This document shows, piece after piece, positions 1-7,496 of a stretch of 64,000 nucleotides of DNA (positions within the stretch are counted from its first letter, which is position 1; each line of letters starts with the position of its first letter). The DNA is from Bdellovibrionaceae bacterium UBA1609 (lineage in GTDB: Bacteria > Bdellovibrionota > Bdellovibrionia > Bdellovibrionales > UBA1609). Below the pieces are notes generated by a model. The model was given only the letters and a program-made list of their open reading frames with translations, was not told where the DNA came from and ran no database searches. The DNA lies in the NCBI GenBank assembly GCA_002321895.1, contig DCMZ01000003.1, positions 461,070-525,069 of the forward strand. The letters run 5' to 3'. The position numbers and the translations under genes were made by a program.

Positions 1-938
1 ACGTTATGAAATTCGATGATTTGAGCCATTTTAAAGGCCAAAATTAATGCCCTTTGTTGCCCCTGAGAACAGTAATATCTAGAGTCTTCTCCGAACATCA
101 GAAATTGAATATCGTGTTTATGTGGACCGACCAGTGAAAGACCGGAATCTTGCTCGGCTGAAGAAAGCTCATTGGCTCTTTCAATAATCATTTCTTTCAC
201 TAAATCTGGCGTCACCTCCATTACAGAATGACCAGACATTAAATAATCCACAGAGATATCCACATCTTGGCCAGTAAAGATACCTTGAAGGGCTTCTTTA
301 AAAGACCTTTTAAGCCGTTTTAATGCTGAGATGCGGTTAAGGGTAAGCTCAGCGGCTACAGGAAAATACAGCTCGTTTATGGAAGCGAGAACCCGTTTCT
401 GTTGAGTGGCCGGACCTTCCGATATCCGGATATCTTTAAGAATCTTGTTTCTCGATTTTAACAACTTGCGAAATTTTTGAATCAATTTCATCTGATGGGG
501 ATCTAATAACACCAACCATTCATCTACCAAGATGCGTCGTTCATCCGGACCATTTTTGATGGCATTTAAGGATTCTGGTGAAAATAAAACGACGGGATAG
601 TCTTTTACCAACTGGGTGCTTGTAAGACGTTTGTTGTTTTTAAGATAAGTTTTTCGAACTCCAGAAAGTTGCACCTTTAAGTCGCTCTCTAAGTCGTGGT
701 TTAAAACCCGTAAATGTGCAAAACCCTGTGTGGAATGTTCATAACTCGTTTTTAATAAAAAGGAATCTGTCTTTGTTGGGCGAAAAGATTGCCCACGTGT
801 TAACAAATAAATGCTCTCAATGAGGTTCGTTTTGCCCTGCCCGTTCTTCCCAACGAACACATTCACTTTGGGCCCTAATTTAAGACGCAAATTCTTAAAG
901 TTTCTGTAATTATGAAGCTGTAATTCTTTAACTAACAC
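1..938 (-). CDS. recF: RecF recombination/repair ATPase, C-terminus cut by window edge
   Basis: RecF is an SMC/ABC-like ATPase that binds gapped DNA and helps load RecA at stalled forks. About 312 residues are visible; the last part lies outside the window. The protein opens V-L-V-K-E-L-Q-L-H-N-Y-R-N-F, the usual RecF start. The Walker A motif GKNGQGKT falls at residues 30-37, followed by NLIESIYLLTRGQSFR, typical of the family. GTG at 938 is chosen because homology begins there and no ATG or GTG lies in frame just upstream. It sits in the classic dnaA-dnaN-recF order, but a broken acetyltransferase separates it from dnaN. Identification is secure; the exact start is less so. Confidence 0.93.
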   Translation of the reverse strand, partial: MLVKELQLHNYRNFKNLRLKLGPKVNVFVGKNGQGKTNLIESIYLLTRGQSFRPTKTDSFLLKTSYEHSTQGFAHLRVLNHDLESDLKVQLSGVRKTYLKNNKRLTSTQLVKDYPVVLFSPESLNAIKNGPDERRILVDEWLVLLDPHQMKLIQKFRKLLKSRNKILKDIRISEGPATQQKRVLASINELYFPVAAELTLNRISALKRLKRSFKEALQGIFTGQDVDISVDYLMSGHSVMEVTPDLVKEMIIERANELSSAEQDSGLSLVGPHKHDIQFLMFGEDSRYYCSQGQQRALILAFKMAQIIEFHN

Positions 939-1043
939 TCGTACACATTTCCAACAGAGTTATTCACATTGCAAGGGCTTTCAGCACCATTTTCTTAAAG
1001 AAAGTGAAATCATTAACGGATCAAATCAATGATTTCGACATAA

Positions 1044-1328
1044 CTACACTCTTTTCCGTAACTCATAAAGCCAAGCCTTTTTATTTTCTCCAGGTTTTAT
1101 ACCCCACCAAAGACAACCAATGTTCTGCGCATTATCCACAAGTTTATAAACAAACTGCGTGTCTGGAATTTTATTATCAGGAAAAAAATATTTGATTTGC
1201 TCTAAAGAGGTTTTTTTTGCTTCTGCTTTTGAGATCTCTAAGTTCTTTACAAGCTCAGATACAAAGTCATTATAAATTCTTTCAAGAAAAGCATCTAATT
1301 CGGAATCCTTGATTTTATTAAGTTCCAT
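1044..1328 (-). pseudogene. GNAT acetyltransferase remnant, N-terminal half only
   Basis: This reading frame of about 94 residues carries the N-terminal module of a GNAT acetyltransferase: a helical start (DAFLERIYNDFVSELVK), an FFPDNKIPDTQFVYKLVD segment and the strand IGCLWWGIKPGENKKAWLYE. It stops just where the acetyl-CoA-binding motif (R/Q-x-x-G-x-G/A) should begin. The roughly 100 bases before recF have stops in the expected frame and do not restore the fold. ATG 1328 has GGAAAAGAA before it. It lies between recF and dnaN, which usually adjoin. Most likely a decayed gene; a short expressed protein cannot be excluded. Confidence 0.6.
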
Positions 1329-1461
1329 TTCTTTTCCACACACCCAACAGGTTTATACACATTTTTCTGTTTGTCTTTTGTATTTATTTTTTTCGAAACC
1401 TGTTTAAATCGAAAGGCTTTCTTTCGTTTATAATGCTCAAGCTACTGATTCACTAAAAATT

Positions 1462-1495
1462 AAAAAAACAGCCATCCGATGATCGAGATGGCTGT
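1462..1495 (-). terminator. Intrinsic terminator after dnaN
   Basis: A perfect 9-bp stem, ACAGCCATC at 1468-1476 and GATGGCTGT at 1487-1495, encloses a 10-base loop. Read on the minus strand it is followed at once by a run of seven T and a further T-rich stretch. It lies about 30 bases past the dnaN stop, so it should end dnaA-dnaN transcription before the GNAT remnant and recF. Confidence 0.85.
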
Positions 1496-1525
1496 ATAGT
1501 ATTTATTAACATCCGAAGATATGAA

Positions 1526-2641
1526 CTAAATGCGCATAGGCATCACTACACAGGTGTAGTTGTTGTCTGCTTCTGGTTTAACAAGCCCTGGGGAAAGTTG
1601 ATCATTCATCTCCAAGGTTACCGTTTCATCACCAATAGAATTTAAAGCTTCTAAAATGTATTTCGCATTAAAGCCAATTTTAAAATCTTCGCCCTTGTAA
1701 TCGATTTCCAATTCTTCTCTGGCATCACCCATTTCTGGATTGTTCGAAGACACTTGCATCCGACCTTGGCTAAGAGCAAAAGTAACGCCTTTGGATTTTT
1801 GGTTAGACAACAAGGACACTCGTTTTAATGTGGAATAAAGTTCGTCTTTTCTTACACGAATGGATTGTTTTAAAGATTGTGGAATAAGCTGTTGATAGTT
1901 GGGATATTTACCTTCGATCAGACGGATCATTAGTAACGTACTACCTGTTCGAACAATAAGTTGTGCACCTTCAACGGCCATTTCAAAAGTTTCATCCTTG
2001 CCTTCGATGAGTTTTCTTATCTCATTCAATCCTTTTCTTGGAATGATGACTCCTTGTCCACCGATACCCGCAAGTTTATCCCCAAAATCTCTGTCGATCA
2101 CTGAAAGTCTATGACCATCTGTTGCCACCATCCGACAAGAGTTTTCAGATCCTTTTAACTTTTCAAAGAAAACTCCATTTAAGTGATATCTAGTTTCGTC
2201 GTTAGAAACACTATAGATGGTTTTCTCAATCATCTCGGTGAAGATCTTTGACTCCACTTGCGTAAACTCATCGGTATTGTATGTGGGAAAAACTGGGTAT
2301 TCATCTGGACTAATTCCAACAATATTGAACTCCGATGTTCCCATCGTTACTTTCATCCAATGGTTTTCTAAAGTTTCAATTTGAAGCTCTCCACTGGGAA
2401 GCTCTTTAACAATATCAAACAAGCTCTTTGCATTTACAGCGGATCTTCCTGGTTCTAAAATTTCAGCATCCACTGAGTCCGTTAAACTCACCTCTAGATC
2501 TGTTGAAAAAAGAGTCAGCTTATTATCTTTAGCTTCTAATAAAACATTAACTAGGATGGGCATTGTATTTCGTTTTTCTACAATGTTTTGTGATCGGGCT
2601 AAGAGCTGAGAAAAGTCTTTCTGCTCAATTTTTACTTTCAT
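1526..2641 (-). CDS. dnaN: DNA polymerase III beta sliding clamp
   Basis: The beta clamp is a ring-shaped dimer that tethers DNA polymerase III and other enzymes to DNA. At 371 residues it has the normal length for three clamp domains. Family segments visible include MPILVNVLLEA, DLEVSL, FNIVGISPDEYPVFP, ATDGHRLSV and the C-terminal VVMPMRI, which forms part of the partner-binding groove. ATG 2641 is preceded by AAGGGAGAT at good spacing. It lies downstream of dnaA across a 224-bp gap with origin features and ends in a strong terminator. Nothing is unusual in the protein. Confidence 0.98.
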   Translation of the reverse strand: MKVKIEQKDFSQLLARSQNIVEKRNTMPILVNVLLEAKDNKLTLFSTDLEVSLTDSVDAEILEPGRSAVNAKSLFDIVKELPSGELQIETLENHWMKVTMGTSEFNIVGISPDEYPVFPTYNTDEFTQVESKIFTEMIEKTIYSVSNDETRYHLNGVFFEKLKGSENSCRMVATDGHRLSVIDRDFGDKLAGIGGQGVIIPRKGLNEIRKLIEGKDETFEMAVEGAQLIVRTGSTLLMIRLIEGKYPNYQQLIPQSLKQSIRVRKDELYSTLKRVSLLSNQKSKGVTFALSQGRMQVSSNNPEMGDAREELEIDYKGEDFKIGFNAKYILEALNSIGDETVTLEMNDQLSPGLVKPEADNNYTCVVMPMRI

Positions 2642-2865
2642 GATCTATCTCCCTTATATACTTAATCTGTATATAATAATTAATAAGTAGTAGTAGTAGG
2701 GGGTGTAGATAACCGGTTTTACACCCTAACCTATTGTTTTTACTTGCTTTTAGCTGTGGAAAAGTCCCCCTAAGAAACCCACTATAATTCACACCAAAAT
2801 GGGGACAAAAATTCATCAACAAGCTACTCACAATCCTTTCTACACAGTTATCCACAATCCACAAT
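2642..2865. other. Probable oriC unwinding region between dnaA and dnaN
   Basis: This gap has the parts of a bacterial origin unwinding module. Read on the minus strand it shows a DnaA-box-like TTATCTACA (2704-2712), a C-rich spacer, then CTA four times, CTT and ATT (about 2682-2699), then an AT-rich tract up to dnaN. That order (box, GC spacer, DnaA-trios, AT-rich DNA) matches the basal unwinding module described in Bacillus subtilis. A perfect box TTATCCACA lies at 2848-2856. Weaker boxes lie at 2755-2763 (TTTTCCACA, minus) and, inside the dnaA 3' end, at 2883-2891. A 7-bp inverted repeat around AACCGGTT (2701-2726) overlaps the proximal box. That this is the active origin is inferred. Confidence 0.75.
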
Positions 2866-4302
2866 TCACAGGCCTGTGATATTGTGGATACGGAGCTCTA
2901 TGTCCTCGATATCTCTCTTTAAATCGGCATCTTTGGCCTGTAGAAATTCCACTCTACGCAGCGCATTCATAACAGTAGTGTGATCTCTCCCACCAAAAGT
3001 GCGACCGATATCTACAAGTGATTTATCGAGGTGCTTTTTCACTAAATACATAGCCACTTGGCGAGCCACAACCAGAGGTTTAGTTCGACCTTTTGATCTT
3101 AAATCGGGCACTCGAACGTTGAAATGTTGAGCACATAGCTTTTGAATTTCATCGGCAGTAATTGTGCTCGTGTCATCATGGGTGGCTAAAACACGTTTTA
3201 CTAAGTCTAAATTAATATCCAAACCTTGAAGCTCGGAAAACATTTTCACCTTGTTCAAGTTTCCTTCGAGCTCCCTAATGGAGCGTTTTGAAATGCGAGC
3301 AATGTAATTAATGATGTCGTGACTTAATCGAAGAGCTTTTCTTTCGGCTTTATAACGTAAGATGGCCACTCGTGTTTCAATGTCCGGCATCTGGATATCC
3401 GCTATAAGACCCCATTCTAGACGAGTCCGAATTCGATCCTCTAAACCTTTAATATCTTTAGGCATCCGGTCACTGGCCACAACGACCTGGCGACCTTTTT
3501 CTAAGAAATCATTTAATGTGTGGAAGAATTCTTCTTGTACAGCTTCACCACGACCCAGAATTTGAATATCATCCATCAATAGGATTTCGCAGCGGTCTCG
3601 ATATTGTTTTCTAAACTTATCCATTTCATGTCGACGAATGGACTGAATACACTCATTTAAAAATCTCTCCGCTGAAACATACATAATCCGTAATTGGGGT
3701 TGGGCCGCACGAATTTGATTTCCAACAGCATTCAATAAGTGAGTTTTACCCATACCAGTGGGACCACATATAAATAGTGGGTTGTAATTCTCCGTACCTG
3801 GGTTCTCAGCGATAGAATAGGAAGCCGCATGGGCAAATTCGTTATTCCGACCCACGACGAAAGTACTAAAAGTATAATCAGGATTGAGCACATCTCGATT
3901 CTGTTGATTATCAGATGGCTTTAGATTGGCCGTGATGGGACTTGGCGCCATAACTCTATGATTTTGTTGAATTTTTTTAGCTGCAGACTCAAATAGATCG
4001 GGCTGGTGGTCACCAGTATCTAAATGAGACTCATAGGGTTCACCAGTGACCACAAACTCCACCTCAAATGGATTATTGTAAATAGCTGAAATCTCAGAGC
4101 AAATACGATCTAATAGGTTTTGAGTGATCCAAAATTTATGTAAATCTGTAGGCACACCAATGCGAAAACATTTTGTGTGTTGGCGATTTTCAATGGATAG
4201 GATAGATGTGGGCTCAAACCAGTGTTTCAGAAGCTGATTTTTGGAATTTTTACCATTTAAATTGGTCTTTACCTGTTCCCAAAACATCTGAGCGTCGATC
4301 AC
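2866..4302 (-). CDS. dnaA: Chromosomal replication initiator DnaA
   Basis: DnaA is the AAA+ ATPase that binds 9-bp DnaA boxes and opens the origin. At 478 residues it has the usual four domains: an N-terminal interaction domain (1-85), a linker (85-140), the AAA+ core with Walker A GPTGMGKT at 180-187 and Walker B LLMDDIQ at 241-247, and a C-terminal DNA-binding domain with the signature GGRDHTTVMNAL. The start is GTG 4302, preceded by a strong GGGGGA ribosome-binding site. Perfect and near-perfect DnaA boxes lie both upstream (4320-4344) and downstream of the gene, which suggests autoregulation as well as origin function. Confidence 0.98.
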   Translation of the reverse strand: MIDAQMFWEQVKTNLNGKNSKNQLLKHWFEPTSILSIENRQHTKCFRIGVPTDLHKFWITQNLLDRICSEISAIYNNPFEVEFVVTGEPYESHLDTGDHQPDLFESAAKKIQQNHRVMAPSPITANLKPSDNQQNRDVLNPDYTFSTFVVGRNNEFAHAASYSIAENPGTENYNPLFICGPTGMGKTHLLNAVGNQIRAAQPQLRIMYVSAERFLNECIQSIRRHEMDKFRKQYRDRCEILLMDDIQILGRGEAVQEEFFHTLNDFLEKGRQVVVASDRMPKDIKGLEDRIRTRLEWGLIADIQMPDIETRVAILRYKAERKALRLSHDIINYIARISKRSIRELEGNLNKVKMFSELQGLDINLDLVKRVLATHDDTSTITADEIQKLCAQHFNVRVPDLRSKGRTKPLVVARQVAMYLVKKHLDKSLVDIGRTFGGRDHTTVMNALRRVEFLQAKDADLKRDIEDIELRIHNITGL

Positions 4303-4319
4303 GTTTCCCCCTGCGCCTC

Positions 4320-4344
4320 TGTGGATATGTGGTTATGTGGATAA
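4320..4344. promoter_or_regulatory. DnaA boxes upstream of dnaA
   Basis: Two boxes sit 18-42 bases upstream of the dnaA start: TGTGGATAT at 4320-4328 (one mismatch) and TGTGGATAA at 4336-4344, the exact complement of TTATCCACA. Both lie on the same strand. They could repress dnaA or form a second origin half on the other side of the gene, as in bipartite origins. Confidence 0.6.
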
Positions 4345-4504
4345 CTGGTGGATCTGGTAGCATGAGGGGAATAAATATTCAACATCTTGACTGGGGAATC
4401 AGGCATATGCTTATATGTGTCGAATTATCGGGCGGGCCCGGTAAGGTAGAATGACGTAAATACTGTCGTAAAGTAAAACCTCTGTCGTTGTTGGAGTTGT
4501 TGAA

Positions 4505-4654
4505 ATGAAAAGAACATTACAAGTTTCAAGAAGAAGAAGAAAATCCACCCATGGCTTTCGCAGCCGGATGGCAACCAAAGATGGACAACAAGTACTCGCT
4601 CGTCGAAGAGCAAAAGGTCGCAAGCGACTCTCAGTTACCACTGGTGGCAAATAA
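4505..4654 (+). CDS. rpmH: Ribosomal protein bL34
   Basis: This 49-residue, very basic protein starts MKRTLQVSRRRRKSTHGFRS and continues RMATKDGQQVLARRRAKGR, unmistakably bL34 of the large ribosomal subunit. ATG 4505 follows GGAG at workable spacing. It is divergent from dnaA and heads the rpmH-rnpA-yidD-yidC cluster, the conserved arrangement next to many origins. The rnpA frame overlaps its 3' end. Confidence 0.97.
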   Translation: MKRTLQVSRRRRKSTHGFRSRMATKDGQQVLARRRAKGRKRLSVTTGGK

Positions 4655-4997
4655 TTCAGTAAAGTTAAAATCGCTTAAGCAGCGCAACCAGTTTTTGAAC
4701 CTTAAAGAGGTGGGAAGACGGGTGTATTTTGAACGCTGGTTGGTGATTAACTATTCTCCGTCTCATGAGGGGCTGGAGTTAGGCTGTACTATACCTCGTT
4801 ACGTCGGCAAAGCTGTCACACGGAACAGGTTAAGAAGATGGACTCGAGAAATAACGCGTGAGTGGCTCAAAAAAAGCCCTGCCTTTTCAGCAAAAGTAAA
4901 CGTTGTTTTTCGCAAGATGGACCCAGAATTTTACAAGAATTTGACCTATGAATTGTACAAACAAGCGCTGTGGAAGTGTTTCAAAAAAGTTAAATAG
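4644..4997 (+). CDS. rnpA: Ribonuclease P protein component
   Basis: RnpA is the protein cofactor of RNase P, which trims the 5' leader of tRNA precursors. The core SLKQRNQFLNLKEVGRRV and the RNA-binding RNRLRRWTREITRE are clear. The start is uncertain. GTG 4644 gives 117 residues, the normal size, and overlaps rpmH by 11 bases. The same frame stays open back to ATG 4551, inside rpmH, giving 148 residues. No convincing ribosome-binding site precedes either, so translation may be coupled to rpmH. The 3' end overlaps yidD. Confidence 0.93.
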   Translation: MANNSVKLKSLKQRNQFLNLKEVGRRVYFERWLVINYSPSHEGLELGCTIPRYVGKAVTRNRLRRWTREITREWLKKSPAFSAKVNVVFRKMDPEFYKNLTYELYKQALWKCFKKVK

Positions 4998-5247
4998 TAA
5001 TCCTTCCGGGTTATTGCAGTCAGTTTGTCTTTTTCCATTACATTTTTATCGGATTTTTCTCTCTCATTTATTTGGAGGGGCTTGCCGGTTTGAACCCAGT
5101 TGTTCCGTTTATTCTCAGCAAGCATTTGCTAAATATAAGCCCATGAAGGCATTTAAATTAAGCTTTATTCGAATCGCTAAATGTCACCCTTTTGGTGTTT
5201 TTGGCTATGACCCTCTACCTGACGAAAAGAAGGATGTTCTTATATGA
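4948..5247 (+). CDS. yidD: Membrane protein insertion efficiency factor YidD
   Basis: YidD is a small amphipathic protein that assists YidC-dependent membrane insertion. The family core is visible: HFYRIFLSHLFGGACRFEPSCS, YSQQAFAKY, then IAKCHPFGVFGYDPLP. The three conserved cysteines are present. ATG 4948 lies inside rnpA and would give 99 residues. TTG 5014, just past the rnpA stop, starts closer to the usual family start and may be the true one. The stop overlaps the yidC start (ATGA), so the two are probably translationally coupled. Confidence 0.9.
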   Translation: MNCTNKRCGSVSKKLNSNPSGLLQSVCLFPLHFYRIFLSHLFGGACRFEPSCSVYSQQAFAKYKPMKAFKLSFIRIAKCHPFGVFGYDPLPDEKKDVLI

Positions 5248-6893
5248 ACCAACATCCCAGAGAAAATCAAAACTTTATGGATTCAAAAACCCTGCTCGCC
5301 ATTGTTTTAAGTGGTGTTTTATTTATGGGTTGGAACAGTTACTTAAAAAATAAATATAATATGGATCAGCCTAAAACGGCGGTTGAGAAGAGCGCCGTAA
5401 ATTCTGATGAGAGTACTGTTTCCCAAGACAATGACGACGCGGCAGTATCTTCTGAAACGGCAGTCACAAATGGTGGCCAAGATGCTACAGCGGCAGCAAC
5501 AGTTGTAGAAACCTCTCATGCAGAAACATTGATTTCTTTTGAAGATGAATATTGGTCTTTTGATATTTCCTCTAAGGGTATGGGTGTTAAAAACTTAAGG
5601 CTTAAAAAGTACTATAACAGAGACAAAGAGCCTAAAGAGATTGGAACGGATCATGGTCTGTTGCCCTTTGCCACTACACTGACTGGGCGAAGTAAGCCAT
5701 TGGATTTTGATCTGAAAAAGGTGGGTGATTTAGCTTACGTTGGTACGGCAGAAGTCTTAGGAAATATCATAACTAAAACTATCACTATCGATTCTAAAAC
5801 TTACTCTTTTGATACGAAAATTAGTGTTTCCACACCCAACGAAAACTTTATTGGCGTTAAGACCTATATGGCAGAACCATTAAAAGATACATCTGGTGGT
5901 GGATTTCTAGATCTTAATCGTTTTGATATTCAATCCTTTTTTATTTCTTATGGTTCGTCTGAAGATATTGAGGTCATCAATAAAGAAGAACCGCAAGTTA
6001 ATAGCTACACATCGGTAGCGTCTGTTTCTGTGGGAGAGCAATATTTTGCTCAGGCTTTTGTTGATAAGTCAGACGTTCTTCCGGATGCAAAGACTCAAGT
6101 AGATACTAAAAGTAATACGGCATTGGCCATGATTGATTATCCTTTAATTAATAAAAATAAAGATTTTAACATTGCTTATGTTGCTTATATGGGACCGAAG
6201 TCTTTGGATTTATTAGATAGCGTAAATGAAACTTTAACTAGCATTATTGATTTTGGTTTTTTTAGTTTCATCGCTAAACCATTGCTGCATCTCTTGCATT
6301 GGTTCCATGATATGATTGGCAATTGGGGTTTCGCTATTATTTTAATGACGTTGGTTGTTCGACTTCTCGTTTTTCCACTGCACATGTCTTCTTTTAAATC
6401 TATGAAGAATATGTCTAAACTAAGCCCGTTGATTAAAGAAATTAACGAAAAATACAAAGACGACCCACAGACAAAAAACATAAAGTTGATGGAAGTTTAT
6501 AAAGAAAATAAAATCAATCCCATTGGTGGTTGCCTTCCTATGCTTTTACAGCTTCCGGTATTTTTTGCGCTCTACCAAGTGCTAGGACAAAGTATTGAGC
6601 TCTATCAAGCGCCATTTATTTTCTGGATAGAAGATTTAAGTTTAAAAGACCCCTACTATGTTTTGCCTGTTTTAATGGGTATAACGATGTTTCTGCAAAT
6701 GCGTTTAACACCCTCAACAATGGATGAAATGCAGAAGAAGGTCATGAGCTTCATGCCCATTATGTTTACGGTTTTTATGTTGTCACTTCCCAGCGGATTA
6801 ACACTTTATATTTTTATAAGTGGTTTATTTGGGATCATTCAACAGTACATGATTAAGGATAGAAACGACGCAGCGAGCGCTACTGCTAAATAA
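5244..6893 (+). CDS. yidC: Membrane protein insertase YidC
   Basis: YidC inserts and folds inner-membrane proteins, alone or with SecYEG. This 549-residue protein has the Gram-negative plan: an N-terminal membrane anchor (about residues 12-28), a low-complexity linker rich in Ala, Thr, Asp and Glu, a periplasmic beta domain (about 95-325), then the conserved five-helix core with FAIILMTLVVRLLVFPLHM, the conserved membrane arginine, and NPIGGCLPMLLQLPVFFALY. It overlaps yidD by four bases. The first substrates of this pathway include ATP synthase subunits, encoded about 8 kb away. Confidence 0.97.
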   Translation: MNQHPRENQNFMDSKTLLAIVLSGVLFMGWNSYLKNKYNMDQPKTAVEKSAVNSDESTVSQDNDDAAVSSETAVTNGGQDATAAATVVETSHAETLISFEDEYWSFDISSKGMGVKNLRLKKYYNRDKEPKEIGTDHGLLPFATTLTGRSKPLDFDLKKVGDLAYVGTAEVLGNIITKTITIDSKTYSFDTKISVSTPNENFIGVKTYMAEPLKDTSGGGFLDLNRFDIQSFFISYGSSEDIEVINKEEPQVNSYTSVASVSVGEQYFAQAFVDKSDVLPDAKTQVDTKSNTALAMIDYPLINKNKDFNIAYVAYMGPKSLDLLDSVNETLTSIIDFGFFSFIAKPLLHLLHWFHDMIGNWGFAIILMTLVVRLLVFPLHMSSFKSMKNMSKLSPLIKEINEKYKDDPQTKNIKLMEVYKENKINPIGGCLPMLLQLPVFFALYQVLGQSIELYQAPFIFWIEDLSLKDPYYVLPVLMGITMFLQMRLTPSTMDEMQKKVMSFMPIMFTVFMLSLPSGLTLYIFISGLFGIIQQYMIKDRNDAASATAK

Positions 6894-6932
6894 GCGTAGA
6901 GTGCGCAGACTGCAAACGACGGGAGAAATATT

Positions 6933-7481
6933 ATGAGCGGATTATTAAAAAAGCTGTTTGGCGGAAAAGAAAAAGGCAGCGAAAAGATGGATGATATTAT
7001 CGAAGACACTGTTATCGGTATTATTGAGCATGGTGGTTTCGAGCTTTCCTATGAAATTAAGGTAGCTGAAGATGACTCTAGTGTTGAAGTAGAATTGTTT
7101 GGCGAAGACGATGAATTTTTAAAAGAAAAAGATGGGCAATTGTTAGATGCTATTCAGCTATTACTTACACGTGTAGTTCAACATCAATTGCCGGAATCAA
7201 AGGTAGCTATAACTGTAGATAGTGATGGCTTTAGGCAGCAGGCCAACCAGGCGCTAATTAAGTTGGCCGAGAAACTTAAAGGAATTGCCTTAAAGAAAGA
7301 GAAGTCTGTTTATTTCAGAGCACTTCCTCCAAAAGATAGAAAAGTGATCCATCAATATTTGTCTGAAGATAACCGCATCAAGAGTCACTCCGTAGGCGAT
7401 GGTTTGTATAAGAAAATCAAAATTTACCCTGCGGGCCAGTCAAAAAAAATGGAGGCTGACGCCGCTCAACCGACAAACTAA
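6933..7481 (+). CDS. jag: Jag/KhpB-type KH-R3H RNA-binding protein
   Basis: This 182-residue acidic protein lies in the usual jag position after yidC. The middle (about residues 45-115) fits a KH-like fold and the C-terminal third an R3H domain, with VYFRALPPKDRKVIHQYLSE matching the family's L-P-P-x-x-R-x-x-x-H pattern. In Gram-positive bacteria the homologue KhpB binds many small RNAs with KhpA. The N-terminal Jag_N domain seems absent; a short lysine-rich leader replaces it. ATG 6933 follows GGGAGA. The local role is inferred from family and position. Confidence 0.85.
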   Translation: MSGLLKKLFGGKEKGSEKMDDIIEDTVIGIIEHGGFELSYEIKVAEDDSSVEVELFGEDDEFLKEKDGQLLDAIQLLLTRVVQHQLPESKVAITVDSDGFRQQANQALIKLAEKLKGIALKKEKSVYFRALPPKDRKVIHQYLSEDNRIKSHSVGDGLYKKIKIYPAGQSKKMEADAAQPTN

Positions 7482-7496
7482 TGTCCGAGAGATGTC

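Noticed and set aside
1004..1195. 63-codon plus-strand frame by recF
   Set aside because: Antisense to the GNAT remnant, which has clear family similarity.
2625..2864. Open frame of 79 codons across the dnaA-dnaN gap (minus)
   Set aside because: It spans the origin-like gap, has no ribosome-binding site or protein character, and overlaps the dnaN start. The bases are better explained as oriC.
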